A model generated the notes under the pieces. The model was given only the letters and a program-made list of their open reading frames with translations, ran no database searches and was not told the DNA's origin. This document shows positions 42,260 to 51,525 of a DNA stretch of 64,000 nucleotides, in pieces; within the stretch, counting starts at the first letter, position 1; each line of letters opens with the position of its first letter. The position numbers and the translations under genes were made by a program. The DNA comes from Scytonema sp. UIC 10036 (GTDB lineage Bacteria; Cyanobacteriota; Cyanobacteriia; Cyanobacteriales; Nostocaceae), in NCBI RefSeq assembly GCF_009725235.1, contig NZ_WJFC01000048.1:1-64000 (forward strand). The letters are read 5' to 3'.

Positions 42260-43417
42260 CTAGCTCAGGCGTCCAATCAGAGGGAGTTTAAGCACAAACT
42301 CAGTTCCTTCACCGTATACAGAATCACAAGTCAGTTCCCCATCATGTTTTTCCACTACAATCTGATAGCAAATAAACAATCCTAAACCTGTACCCTTTCC
42401 AGGCGGTTTTGTAGTAAAGAAAGGGTCAAATATTTTAGGCTGAACTTCCGGCTTGATGCCAACGCCATTGTCAGCAATGCGGACGAGCACTCGTGAATCT
42501 TTTGCTACTTCTGTACAAATCCGAATTATTGGTCTAAAGTCTTTGGTCAGCCGTTCGTCATGATTTGATTTTTTAGTGCTTTGCGATCGCTGACGACTGA
42601 CAGCAAGCTCATCCAAGGCATCAATCGCATTGCAGAGTATATTCATAAATGCTTGGTTGAGTTCGCTTGGAAAACACTCTAGTTTTGGTAGTTGCCCATA
42701 CTCTTTGATGACAATAATTTCTGAGTGTAAGGGTCGTTGTTTCAAGCGGTGTTGTATCAGAAGCAGTGTGTTATCTAGACCTTCATGAATATTTACTTGC
42801 TTGCGCTTTGCCTCATGACGATGGGAAAAGTTTTTTAAAGACATCACAATCTGACTAATTCGAACAGCACCATCATTCATTGACGCCAGTAGTTTTGGGA
42901 AATCTTGTTTTATGAACTCAAAATCGCTGAGTTTAAGTTGTTCAGTAATCTTTTTGACTGGGTTAGGGTAGTGTTGCTGATAAAGCTCTAAGAGGTTCAG
43001 AAGGTTTTGAACATATTCTGAGGCTGGTTCGATATTTGCGTATATAAAGCTAACAGGATTGTTGATTTCGTGAGCTACACCCGCTATCATCTGCCCCAAA
43101 CTCGACATTTTTTCAGCTTGAATCAGTTGAGTTTGGGTGCGTTTCAATTCATCCAATGCCAGTGCTAGCTCGGTAACCTTTTCGCGTTCTCGCGTTTCCG
43201 ATTGTCGTAGAGCTTCCTCCATTTGCTTGCGTTGAGTGATATCTCGTCCCACTGATTGGAATCGAACAAAGTTACCCTGTTCGTCAAAAATTGCTCGGTT
43301 CATCCATTGCATCCAGCGAACTTCCCCAGCAACAACCACTCGATGCTCAATCGTCCCAAAAGGAGTTTCCAAGTTCAGAGAGTTGAGGAGCTCGGCGACT
43401 TTTACCAATTTATCCAT
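42260..43417 (-). CDS. Histidine kinase with shortened PAS input
   Basis: 385 residues. It begins inside what looks like a PAS/PAC domain: FGTIEHRVVVAGEVRWMQW and FDEQGNFVRFQSVGRDITQR are the last strands of PAS and the PAC motif; the first half is absent. Coiled coil about 66-100, then HisKA of the ntrB-like type with the His in AGVAHEINNPVSF, and HATPase with NILCNAIDAL, DNGVGI, GTGLGLFICYQ. The ATG at 43417 has GAAAGGA about 8 nt upstream, so the shortened protein is probably expressed. No receiver or adjacent regulator gene. A stretch (QRSQSTKKSNHDERLTK) in the HATPase is unusual and overlaps a HIP1 site. Confidence 0.85.
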   Translation of the reverse strand: MDKLVKVAELLNSLNLETPFGTIEHRVVVAGEVRWMQWMNRAIFDEQGNFVRFQSVGRDITQRKQMEEALRQSETREREKVTELALALDELKRTQTQLIQAEKMSSLGQMIAGVAHEINNPVSFIYANIEPASEYVQNLLNLLELYQQHYPNPVKKITEQLKLSDFEFIKQDFPKLLASMNDGAVRISQIVMSLKNFSHRHEAKRKQVNIHEGLDNTLLLIQHRLKQRPLHSEIIVIKEYGQLPKLECFPSELNQAFMNILCNAIDALDELAVSRQRSQSTKKSNHDERLTKDFRPIIRICTEVAKDSRVLVRIADNGVGIKPEVQPKIFDPFFTTKPPGKGTGLGLFICYQIVVEKHDGELTCDSVYGEGTEFVLKLPLIGRLS

Positions 43418-43666
43418 TTTTCAAGTCCTTTCACTGAAAAACTCCGGCAAACCACCATAAGTTTCGATTGATACTTAGTGGGACTGGTTGGCTCCATCTT
43501 TGTTTCACCCTGGATATTCCCCGCCAGGGGATTAAAACGGCACCAGCAGCAATTTTTTAGTTTCACGTTTTTATCTTGCTGACTGATGATTACCATAAAA
43601 TTAAGTATAGAAAAGTTCGTAAAATGTTGTTAATTTGAGATTACAGGCAGCATTAATCGACGTACA

Positions 43667-46030
43667 ATGGAAAACCCCTCAAGTATTGAACAAATCTGGC
43701 AGTCTCCCCCAGAACCGATCGCCCAAATTCTCAATGCCCCATCTCCACCAAGCATCCTGCTCTCTCCCAACCGTCAGTGGATGGTAGAGTTAGAAAAACC
43801 ATCGTTACAGGCGATCGCTCATTTTGCAGAGCCAGAAATTCCATTGGCAGGATTGCTCTTAAATCCCAAAACTAACGCACTCTCTCGTTTGTCATTCTAC
43901 CAGAACTTAAAGATTAGGGCAGTCAGTGCAGGCGAGAGCGATCGCACGGTGCCCCTACCCGAAAGCGCTCAGATTGGCTATGTTAAGTGGTCACCCAACA
44001 GTCAAAAATTAGCCTTTACCCTCACTCAAGACACGGGACTAGAACTGTGGGTTGTAGATGTCGATAGTCTCACCCCACAACAACTGACTGAGCCAATACT
44101 GAATGCTGCCTATGGAGAACCATACCGTTGGCTGTCTGATGAAGCACTGATTTGCAAAATCATTCCAACCTATAGAGGAGAACCACCAGCCAAACCCAAC
44201 GTTCCTTCAGGACCGATCGTTCAAGAAAACTTTAGCGGTAAAAGTCCCAGTCGCACCTACACAAATCTCTTGAAAAACCCTCATGATGAGGCGTTATTTG
44301 AATACTACTTAAGCGCAAACTTAGAAAAAGTCACTTTAGATGGTCACCGCACCTTACTAGTATCAGAAAGCCTGATTTATGAGGCTGTACCCTCCCCAAA
44401 TAGCAAATATCTTCTCCTGACTCAGCTGCATCGACCATTTTCTTATCAACTACCAGCCCCATTTTTTCCGAAAACCCTTCAGGTGATCGATGATACGGGC
44501 AAATTAATTTATGAAGTTGCAAATGTGCCACTGTTCGTGCGCCGTACAACAAAATTTGATGAAGTGCGGACAGGAAGAAGGGAAATATCTTGGCGGAATG
44601 ATGCTGATGCAACATTGCATTGGGTAGAAGCTTTAGATAACGGCGATCCTACCAATGATGTTGCTAAACGAGATGCTTTATATGAATTAGAAGCACCTTT
44701 TACAGGTACACCAAAGCAACTTTGGCAATCTGAATATCGCTTTCATCATATTCTTTGGGGTAAGGAAGATGTAGCTCTAGTGTGGGAAAGATGGTACGAC
44801 ACTCGTAAAGAGCGAATTTGGCGCATCTACCCACAAACACCCGACTCACCCCCAAAATTATTATTTAACCGCAGTTACGAAGACAAGTACAGCGATCCGG
44901 GGTCTCCGATGACAACCTTAGGGCATCAGAGATACCGAGTTTTACGCTTTGCCCCCCAAAGTAATACCATTTATCTGAGCGGTCGTGGGGCATCTCCTAA
45001 CGGCGTTCATCCATTTTTGGATAGTTTTGATTTAGAAACTGGGGATACACAACGCCTGTGGCAATGCCAAGACCCTTATTTTGAAGATATTTCCTACGTG
45101 CTAGATGATGAAGCAGAAACTTTGATTTCTCACCGCCAATCCAAAACTGAGCCACCCAATTATTTTTTGTTTCATCGGACTGACAACAAAATTTCTCACG
45201 CGCTTACTTATTATCAAGATCCCGCTCCTCAGTTAGCAGGATTGCAAAGTGAGTTAGTCAAATATCAACGTGCAGATGGCGTGCAACTCTCAGCAAAACT
45301 CTACTTACCACCTGGTTATGATGCCACTCGTGATGGAACTTTGCCAATTTTATTTTGGGTGTATCCACAAGAATTTAAAGATAAGGAATTTGCAGGGCAA
45401 ATTAATAGTTCTGAAAATACCTTCAGCCGTCCGAGTTATGCATCTGTTTTATTTTTGCTAACTCAAGGTTATGCAGTTCTTTCCGGTCCTACAATGCCAA
45501 TTATTGGTGAAGATAACATAGAACCAAATGATTCTTATGTGGAACAATTGATTGCAGGGGCAAAAGCCGCCGTTGATTACGTAGTTGAGCGCGGTGTTGC
45601 CGATCCACATCGTATTGGTATTAGCGGGCATTCCTATGGCGCATTTACTACGGTGAATTTATTAGCGCATACAGATTTATTCTGTATGGGAATCGCTAGG
45701 AGTGGCGCATATAATCGTACTTTGACTCCTTTTGGTTTCCAACAAGAGCAGCGCCATTTTTGGGAAGCGACAGAGACTTATATTAATATGTCTCCCTTTA
45801 CTCATGCGGCTAAAATCACAGCCCCACTTTTACTGATTCATGGAGAAAAAGATAGCAATCCCGGTACATATCCTCTCCAAACTGAAAGATTGTATGAAGC
45901 ATTGAAAGGTTTGGGCGCAACTGTTCGCAGTGTCATATTACCATTAGAAGACCACGGCTATTACTCTCGTGAAGCAGTTGGTCATGTACTTTGGGAAATG
46001 GTGAACTGGTGTGACAAATATCTGAAATGA
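43667..46030 (+). CDS. S9 family prolyl-oligopeptidase-type peptidase
   Basis: 787 residues. The N-terminal 520 residues are a beta-propeller (repeated blade motifs such as QIGYVKWSPNSQKLAFTL). The C-terminal alpha/beta-hydrolase domain has nucleophile S656 in GISGHSYGAF, an Asp in HGEKDSNPG, and His in LPLEDHGYYSRE. It should cleave short peptides or acylated amino acids; the resemblance is to glutamyl endopeptidase-like S9 proteins of cyanobacteria and chloroplasts. No signal peptide is evident, so it is cytosolic. Its stop overlaps the next gene by 4 bp (ATGA). Confidence 0.88.
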   Translation: MENPSSIEQIWQSPPEPIAQILNAPSPPSILLSPNRQWMVELEKPSLQAIAHFAEPEIPLAGLLLNPKTNALSRLSFYQNLKIRAVSAGESDRTVPLPESAQIGYVKWSPNSQKLAFTLTQDTGLELWVVDVDSLTPQQLTEPILNAAYGEPYRWLSDEALICKIIPTYRGEPPAKPNVPSGPIVQENFSGKSPSRTYTNLLKNPHDEALFEYYLSANLEKVTLDGHRTLLVSESLIYEAVPSPNSKYLLLTQLHRPFSYQLPAPFFPKTLQVIDDTGKLIYEVANVPLFVRRTTKFDEVRTGRREISWRNDADATLHWVEALDNGDPTNDVAKRDALYELEAPFTGTPKQLWQSEYRFHHILWGKEDVALVWERWYDTRKERIWRIYPQTPDSPPKLLFNRSYEDKYSDPGSPMTTLGHQRYRVLRFAPQSNTIYLSGRGASPNGVHPFLDSFDLETGDTQRLWQCQDPYFEDISYVLDDEAETLISHRQSKTEPPNYFLFHRTDNKISHALTYYQDPAPQLAGLQSELVKYQRADGVQLSAKLYLPPGYDATRDGTLPILFWVYPQEFKDKEFAGQINSSENTFSRPSYASVLFLLTQGYAVLSGPTMPIIGEDNIEPNDSYVEQLIAGAKAAVDYVVERGVADPHRIGISGHSYGAFTTVNLLAHTDLFCMGIARSGAYNRTLTPFGFQQEQRHFWEATETYINMSPFTHAAKITAPLLLIHGEKDSNPGTYPLQTERLYEALKGLGATVRSVILPLEDHGYYSREAVGHVLWEMVNWCDKYLK

Positions 46031-46809
46031 CGAACGCCACCTTATATCATATTGGGTTTGGACGAAATGACCTTGGGGAGACTCCACCAAGCATCGCTCT
46101 TTTGTCTGGCGATCCGGAACGGGCGAAGTTAATTGCCCATTCCTACCTGCATTCAGTGCGTCTTTTGTCGGAAAATCGCGGGCTGGATAGCTATGTGGGG
46201 ATTTTACCCAACGGGCGATCGCTGTTGTGTGCAACCAGTGGTATGGGTGCATCATCTACAAGTATTGTTGTTCATGAGTTGGTACAAGTTGGTATTCGGC
46301 TCATTATACGTGTTGGCAGTTGTGGTTCCATACAAGAACACGTGGCAGTTGGTAGCACGGTGATTACTAGTGCTGCTTTATGCCGTCAAGGTGCAGCTAA
46401 TGACATTGCACCTATAGAATATCCTGCCGCCGCAGATCCATTTGTGACAGTAGCCTTGGCTCATGCAGCAAACACTCTTAATGTCAAGTATCATGTTGGG
46501 ATTACGGCATCGGTTGATACTTTTTATGAGGGACAAGAGCGATCGCAGTCAGTTCAAAGACCTCTGTTGCGTTCTTTACGTGAAATCACGGAAGAATATC
46601 GCTCTTTAAATATACTGAATTATGAAATGGAGAGTGGCACTTTGTTCAAGATGGCAGGTGTTTACGGTTTTCGAGCAGGTTGCGTGTGCGGTGTTGTTGC
46701 CCAACGCACGGTGAAGGAAGACATTGTGTTAGCAGAAAAAGATACTGCCATTGACAATGCCATTCGGATCGCTATCAAAGCAGCAGAACAATGGGAAGAA
46801 CCGTATTGA
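46027..46809 (+). CDS. Nucleoside phosphorylase (uridine phosphorylase type)
   Basis: 260 residues. PNP/UDP family: ALLSGDPERAKLIA, phosphate-binding ENRGLDSYVG and ATSGMGASST, IIRVGSCGSIQ, and NYEMESGTLFKMAG in the base/ribose site. It splits nucleosides with phosphate to base and ribose 1-phosphate, feeding salvage. The ATGA overlap with the S9 peptidase points to translational coupling. Whether uridine or purine is preferred cannot be decided. Confidence 0.85.
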   Translation: MTNATLYHIGFGRNDLGETPPSIALLSGDPERAKLIAHSYLHSVRLLSENRGLDSYVGILPNGRSLLCATSGMGASSTSIVVHELVQVGIRLIIRVGSCGSIQEHVAVGSTVITSAALCRQGAANDIAPIEYPAAADPFVTVALAHAANTLNVKYHVGITASVDTFYEGQERSQSVQRPLLRSLREITEEYRSLNILNYEMESGTLFKMAGVYGFRAGCVCGVVAQRTVKEDIVLAEKDTAIDNAIRIAIKAAEQWEEPY

Positions 46810-46811
46810 TT

Positions 46812-46868
46812 GGTCATTTGTCATTGGTCATTGGTCATTTGTCATTGGTCATTTGTCATTGGTCACTG
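46812..46868. repeat. GGTCATT/TGTCATT heptad repeats
   Basis: Alternating TTGGTCA and TTTGTCA units. The stop and last codons of the leftward beta-lactamase-fold gene (VTNDK) are inside the array. The complement of the same repeat provides the start of the kinase at 12620. Confidence 0.7.
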
Positions 46869-47631
46869 ATTGTTTTAACGGGACTTCAAAGCGAGCGCCA
46901 GGGGTTGGTTCAATCACCTGTACTGAAAGATGATTTTGTGCAAGCAAGGAACGAAATTCCGCAATACTACCAGTAGTTTGAAGTAAAGAATTTAGCAATC
47001 CTTCAAAAACCACATCGCCACCTGCTGCTGTATGAATCATCACTTGCGGTTGTAACCATTGAGCAACTTCTAAAGCGTATTTTCTGCCCCTAATAATAGA
47101 GCCAACTAACGGCAAACCCAAGTCATACTGTGGTGTAATAACAACGTCTATGGGAGCAGCTTCCTTGAGTGAGGGAGAATGATACCCATGAGGTTCGTAG
47201 TATAAAGTGAAGCCAGTTTCCAACTCTTTCAGAATGTAACCGTTCTCGACCAAAGTCGGACCGATTGAAGAACCGGGAGTTGCTGTAATTGCGACACTCC
47301 GCTCCAAATTAAATGTCTCCCCATGAGCTAGTGGGGTGATTTGTGTGTAATTTAACTGCGTTACGACATTGGCTGCATTGGGAGACGCCACAACAGGAAT
47401 GTTGCGATCGAGTTGCTTGAGTGTTGGTGTATGAGCGTGGTCTTCCAAACCTTGAGACAGCACAATCAAGTCAATATTTTCTGGTATGGCGCGTTCTTGA
47501 GTCCGAAAACCTTTGAACAACCAATCCAAATTGCCAAAGATTAACGAACCAACTAACCAGGGATCGATGAGTATTCGTTTCCCGCCCATCTCAACTAACC
47601 ATGAATTGTTATCTAACCAAGTTAAGTACAT
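46849..47631 (-). CDS. Metallo-beta-lactamase-fold protein with degenerate metal site
   Basis: 260 residues. Overall UlaG/YflN-like MBL fold: YLTWLDNNSWLVEMGGKRIL, LIDPWL, then the place of the HxHxDH motif reads SQGLEDHAHTP, so the first two His are replaced (Q and L) and only D-H is kept. Later ATPGSS and HTAAGGDVVFEG follow. Either one metal is bound or the protein is non-catalytic. The C-terminal few residues come from heptad repeats. Convergent with the nucleoside phosphorylase. Confidence 0.8.
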   Translation of the reverse strand: MYLTWLDNNSWLVEMGGKRILIDPWLVGSLIFGNLDWLFKGFRTQERAIPENIDLIVLSQGLEDHAHTPTLKQLDRNIPVVASPNAANVVTQLNYTQITPLAHGETFNLERSVAITATPGSSIGPTLVENGYILKELETGFTLYYEPHGYHSPSLKEAAPIDVVITPQYDLGLPLVGSIIRGRKYALEVAQWLQPQVMIHTAAGGDVVFEGLLNSLLQTTGSIAEFRSLLAQNHLSVQVIEPTPGARFEVPLKQSVTNDK

Positions 47632-47689
47632 AAAATTTTGTAAAGATCACACCTAATTCTCATTATCCGGCAGATGAAAGACTCGCGAG

Positions 47690-47760
47690 TTGACACTCAC
47701 CGCCCTAAAGGGTCGGTGATTCTTAAGACATTGCTGCCTTAATATCCCTATCGCTAGGGT
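47690..47760 (-). ncRNA. Right end / omega-RNA 3' part of the IS605-type element
   Basis: On the tnpB strand, TCACCG-A-CCCT-TT-AGGG-CGGTGA (47719-47697) forms the terminal hairpin, followed by GTGTCAA. In this class the guide RNA includes this hairpin and takes its target segment from the flank beyond it, here the bases leftward from 47689 (CTCGCGAGTC...). Confidence 0.55.
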
Positions 47761-49171
47761 TCCCAGGCTCAACACGTTTGCTCATAGAGCGTGCTGATGT
47801 CTCCTTGCGTTGTTTCGGGCGTTTAACTGTTCCTTCACTAGACTTGCTAGTGCTGGCAGATGGTTTCGCGAAGTCCTCACGTACCAAACTCAAAGTTCTA
47901 TCTCGGATGGTTTTTGCAGCTCCTAAATCGGCATGATCCATGTGACCACACCGAACACAAATGAACTTTTCACCCTCCCTATTCGCTGCATCAATATGTT
48001 TGCAGTTTCTACATTCTTGTGATGAATGTTTTGGATTAACTTTAATTACAACCTTTCCTTGCTTTGCAGCGAGATACTCAATTTTTGAAGTTAACTCTGA
48101 CCAACTAGCATCCGAGATAGATCTGTTTAAACCTTTTTTCCGGCTTTGTCCGTTCTTTAAAAACCTTCCTGTTTTCTCATCTACTTTGACCTTACAGCGT
48201 CGTAGCATCCCAGCAACGTTCAAGTTTTCCAAACCAATAGCGTCTACATTACGAGAGACTATTTTGTTGGCAACATACCATTGATATGCTAGACGTTTAT
48301 CGCTAATTCTTTTATGTAATCTCCCAACTTTTTTAGCTACTTTTTTCCGGTTTTTACTACCTTTAACTTTGCGGCTAACTCGTCGCTGCCTGACTTTTAA
48401 TAGATGCTTTGTCTTTTTATTAGTTGCAAACTTAGGATTATCAATTTGATGCCCATCTGATAGATGAACAAGCTTGGTAATCCCTAAATCGCAACCAATG
48501 ACCTTTTCGACTTCTGTTAAAGGTTTTGAAATATAGTCAGGTACAGATTTATCTTCTATTCGGACAGAAATATACCAACCATCTTGACGCTTACGGACAG
48601 TTACAGCCTTGATAGTAAAACCATCAGGTATTAAGCGAGAGTTGTGGAATCTCATCCAACCTATTTTAGGTAGGTAGATTTTATTTCCCTGTACTTTTAT
48701 TCCTACTGTATAGGTAAAAGACGTGAAGTTACTCCGGTTCTTAAATTGTGGAAATCCTCTTCCCTCAAAGAAGTTTTTGTACGCTACATCAAGACGTTTA
48801 ACATTTTGTTGCAACACAGTAGAGTCAATATCAGCATACCAAGGTCTAGCTTGCTTCAGCATTGGTAGACTGGTTATCTGAATATCTCCTGCACTTCTTC
48901 TAGGATTTTTTAAATTTCCCTCTTTATCTAGCTTTCCATCTTTCCAAGGTTCTCCTGTAGCTCCATTCTTGCTAACAAAACAACTTATGGGACAAGCCTC
49001 AGCCTTAGTTCTTATATCGCAATAGTCGCCTTGAATGAATTGCTGATTGTATTGCGTAATTCTATCATTCAAGCACCAGTTGTAATGACTCCTGAGCATA
49101 TCAACCCAGTTATCCATTTTCTCAGATTGAGAGACGTTAGGACGTAGCTTGTACACATAGTTTGTTAGCAA
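47723..49171 (-). CDS. tnpB: TnpB RNA-guided nuclease of the IS605-type element
   Basis: 482 residues from the TTG at 49171, which has a very strong AAGGAGGTG eight bases upstream and gives the family N-terminus LTNYVYKLRPNVSQSEKM. The 522-codon frame beginning at 49291 overlaps tnpA on the other strand and is not a real start. The RuvC sites are intact: VIGCDLGITKL, AIGLENLNV, DHADLGAAKT. The zinc ribbon is complete: CRNC...CVRCG. The C-terminal 70 residues are basic and Ser-rich, reaching into the guide-RNA end. Likely active. Confidence 0.93.
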   Translation of the reverse strand: MLTNYVYKLRPNVSQSEKMDNWVDMLRSHYNWCLNDRITQYNQQFIQGDYCDIRTKAEACPISCFVSKNGATGEPWKDGKLDKEGNLKNPRRSAGDIQITSLPMLKQARPWYADIDSTVLQQNVKRLDVAYKNFFEGRGFPQFKNRSNFTSFTYTVGIKVQGNKIYLPKIGWMRFHNSRLIPDGFTIKAVTVRKRQDGWYISVRIEDKSVPDYISKPLTEVEKVIGCDLGITKLVHLSDGHQIDNPKFATNKKTKHLLKVRQRRVSRKVKGSKNRKKVAKKVGRLHKRISDKRLAYQWYVANKIVSRNVDAIGLENLNVAGMLRRCKVKVDEKTGRFLKNGQSRKKGLNRSISDASWSELTSKIEYLAAKQGKVVIKVNPKHSSQECRNCKHIDAANREGEKFICVRCGHMDHADLGAAKTIRDRTLSLVREDFAKPSASTSKSSEGTVKRPKQRKETSARSMSKRVEPGNPSDRDIKAAMS

Positions 49172-49240
49172 GTTGCTCACCTCCTTGTTTGTTGATATAT
49201 TATTTATATCTACAATAATATATCGTAAGTTCCAGGAATT

Positions 49241-49642
49241 ATGCAACAGTATCGAAGAAAAAATCATTCCGTCTCCCTGGTAAACTATCATTTGGTCTGG
49301 ATACCAAAAAGACGGAAGAAGATTTTGATTGGAGATGTCGAAAACCGACTGAGAACAATTGTTTGGGAAGTCTGTGAAGAAAAAAAGTGGAAAATTATAG
49401 CACTAGAAATTATGCCAGACCATGTTCACTTATTTGTTAACGTTCCACCTGAAATAGCTCCACATCAAGTGGCTAACGCGATTAAAGGAAGAAGCTCTAG
49501 ATTACTTAGGCAAGAATTTCCACATTTGCTGAAACTGCCTAGTTTGTGGACAAGTTCGTATTTTGTCTCTACTGCTGGCAATGTAAGTAGCGACACAGTT
49601 CGTAGGTATATTGAAGAGCAAAGACACCACGATACAACATGA
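49241..49642 (+). CDS. tnpA: IS200/IS605 Y1 transposase TnpA
   Basis: 133 residues, standard size. HUH motif in IMPDHVHLFVNV and catalytic Tyr in DTVRRYIEEQ. YHLVWIPKRRKKIL is the usual start. It moves single-stranded element DNA. Divergent from tnpB with about 70 bp between the starts; the gene looks complete, so the element could still be mobile. Confidence 0.95.
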   Translation: MQQYRRKNHSVSLVNYHLVWIPKRRKKILIGDVENRLRTIVWEVCEEKKWKIIALEIMPDHVHLFVNVPPEIAPHQVANAIKGRSSRLLRQEFPHLLKLPSLWTSSYFVSTAGNVSSDTVRRYIEEQRHHDTT

Positions 49643-49709
49643 TGTCGCTGTCCCTAAAGTGCCACCCGGTGCCTACATCCACTGTCTAAAGCACATATGA
49701 AGCACTACG
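49643..49709. other. tnpA-side end of the IS605-type element and hairpin
   Basis: TGCCACCCGGTGCC-type foldback (49660-49673) suits an element end. TATGAAGCAC (49697-49706) and GTGCTTCATA (about 49720-49729) form a perfect 10-bp stem that overlaps the end of the allophanate hydrolase C-domain gene and may terminate the guanidine operon. Confidence 0.4.
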
Positions 49710-50147
49710 TCACACTTCGTGCTTCATATTCAGTGGTTTTGGCTCGCTCGATTTTTTATAATTGCGCCAACCACCGTATTGAGAAATATCTTGTGCATCG
49801 GAGATCGCATAAGGTTCACATAAAAAACCTTTAACTAATGTGCCGTCTTCCAGTTCTAAGGTGCCAATGACTAGGGGTGGTGGGACTGCGGCTACAAAGG
49901 TACCAAAGCCTTCTGCGCTCAAATTCCAAACCTCTACCTCAATGCTGAGGCCACCATCTAGAACTTTCACTAATCCGGGTTTTTGGGGTTGTGTATTGGC
50001 AAGGGCATATAAGCGATATGTGGCAGCGGTTTTGCAGGTTTTTAGCTTTGTTGCTAGGCGCTCTTGTAGCTGATAATTCAAAGGCTGTCCGGTGAGATGA
50101 GCGCCGACGACAGCAAGAGCAATTTTATTGGTGGATACAGTTGTCAT
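49710..50147 (-). CDS. Allophanate hydrolase, C-terminal domain as a separate protein
   Basis: 145 residues. Matches the small C-terminal domain of allophanate hydrolase (AtzF-like, gamma-glutamylcyclotransferase-type fold): GAHLTGQPLNYQL, FGTFVAAVPPPLVIGTLELE, DGTLVKGFLCEPYAI, YGGWRNY. In most bacteria it is fused to the amidase domain and decarboxylates N-carboxycarbamate. Here it is a separate gene 34 bp after the amidase with its own start and a GTGAGG ribosome site, so the split is genetic and not a frameshift. Last gene of the guanidine operon. Confidence 0.82.
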   Translation of the reverse strand: MTTVSTNKIALAVVGAHLTGQPLNYQLQERLATKLKTCKTAATYRLYALANTQPQKPGLVKVLDGGLSIEVEVWNLSAEGFGTFVAAVPPPLVIGTLELEDGTLVKGFLCEPYAISDAQDISQYGGWRNYKKSSEPKPLNMKHEV

Positions 50148-50181
50148 TTACAACCTCACGGAAGTTATTTTGCCATAAGTG

Positions 50182-51525
50182 CTACCGGGCATGATGATAG
50201 CGATCGCCTAATTCACACAGGGCTACGTCTTGAAACGCTTGCCCTATTAAGGTAATACCAAAGGGCAAACCATTGTCGCGAAAGCCTGCAGGAAGTGCTA
50301 TTGCACACAAATCCATTAAGTTTACGAAATTGGTATAGTAGCCTAAGTTGGTATTAAGATTGATGGGGTCAGCTTCTACTTGTGCTTTGGTGTAAATAGT
50401 ACCCGTTGTTGGTAATGCCAAAATATCTATTTTTTCCCACTGTTTAGCAGTTTCCTGCTTTAATGCTTCTAGGGCATAAAAACCTTTAAAAGTATCGACT
50501 GCTGTATAGCGCGAACCGTTACTAATGATTTGGCGCACAACAGGATGAATGGCATCACCTTGGGAGTCAAAGAACGGTTGGATGGCAGCAAGCCGTTCTG
50601 CTACCCAAGGACCAGAGTATAGTAAGTCCGCTGCTTGGCAAAAGGGCTGAAAGTCTATTTCAACGCGTTTGGCACCCATTGCTTCTAATCGCTGTATTGC
50701 CTGCTCATACAATTCTGCTGCAGCTGTATCACCAAAGAACTTTAATTGATTTGGTTTGGGTACACCAAAGCAAAACGATGATGGAATTGCTTTGGTTGTT
50801 TGTGGAACGTTTCGAGAATAACTATCGCTATCATCATAACCTTTGGCAACTTGCCATACTCGTAGAGAATCTTGACAATTCAAGGTGAATATAGAAACGC
50901 AATCGAGCATTCGACAGGCAGGCACTACCCCGGATGTACTTAAAATACCACGGGTAGGTTTTAGCCCAATAATGTTATTAAACGCTGCTGGAACTCGCCC
51001 AGAACCTGCTGTATCTGTGCCTAGAGAAAAGCTAACTAGTCCTGCTGCTACTGCTACAGCAGAACCAGAACTAGAGCCACCGGAAATGTAATCGTTATTA
51101 AAAACACTGCTACAAGCACCATAAGGCGATCGCATCCCGACCAACCCCGTTGCAAATTGGTCAAGATTGGTTTTGCCAATTAAAATTGCTCCAGCTTTGA
51201 GTAATGATTCAACGACTGTTGCCGTTTTTGAAGGGGTGTAGCTGTAAGCAGGACAGGCTGCTGTGGTGGTCATGGAAGCTACATCTATATTATCTTTGAC
51301 AGCAAAGGGAATGCCGTAAAGGGGCAGGTTATCCGGACTGTTTGCAGCAAGCGTTTGTGCTGCTGCTTGCGCTTTGGCTTCTTCTACTAAAGAAATCCAA
51401 ACGCGATCGTTACCACGTGCGGCAATTCTACGGTAAACGTCCTGAATAACATCTGCTGGTTTTAATTTCTTTGTTCGATAAGCTATAAGTAGTGATTCAA
51501 TGTCCAATGTGATGGAACCTATCAT
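50182..51525 (-). CDS. Allophanate hydrolase, amidase domain
   Basis: 447 residues. Amidase signature with Lys in [10 protein letters not shown], Ser in [12 protein letters not shown] and [11 protein letters not shown]; the block [20 protein letters not shown] is characteristic of allophanate hydrolases. It hydrolyses allophanate, the last step of urea/guanidine carboxylase pathways. It overlaps the upstream carboxylase gene by 4 bp (ATGA), so translation is coupled. The usual C-terminal domain is missing from this protein and follows as the next gene. Confidence 0.9.
   Translation of the reverse strand: MIGSITLDIESLLIAYRTKKLKPADVIQDVYRRIAARGNDRVWISLVEEAKAQAAAQTLAANSPDNLPLYGIPFAVKDNIDVASMTTTAACPAYSYTPSKTATVVESLLKAGAILIGKTNLDQFATGLVGMRSPYGACSSVFNNDYISGGSSSGSAVAVAAGLVSFSLGTDTAGSGRVPAAFNNIIGLKPTRGILSTSGVVPACRMLDCVSIFTLNCQDSLRVWQVAKGYDDSDSYSRNVPQTTKAIPSSFCFGVPKPNQLKFFGDTAAAELYEQAIQRLEAMGAKRVEIDFQPFCQAADLLYSGPWVAERLAAIQPFFDSQGDAIHPVVRQIISNGSRYTAVDTFKGFYALEALKQETAKQWEKIDILALPTTGTIYTKAQVEADPINLNTNLGYYTNFVNLMDLCAIALPAGFRDNGLPFGITLIGQAFQDVALCELGDRYHHAR

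Larger units (their letters stand above)
47690..49680. mobile_element. IS605-type element (divergent tnpA and tnpB)
   Basis: tnpB runs left, Y1 tnpA runs right, as in IS605. The tnpB-side end is marked by a hairpin at 47697-47719 followed, on the tnpB strand, by GTCAA at 47690-47694. The tnpA-side end lies after 49642, near TGCCACCCGGTGCC (49660-49673). Ends are approximate. Confidence 0.75.

Noticed and set aside
49172..49291. N-terminal 40 codons of the longest tnpB frame
   Set aside because: Overlap the divergent tnpA start; a strong ribosome site supports TTG 49171.
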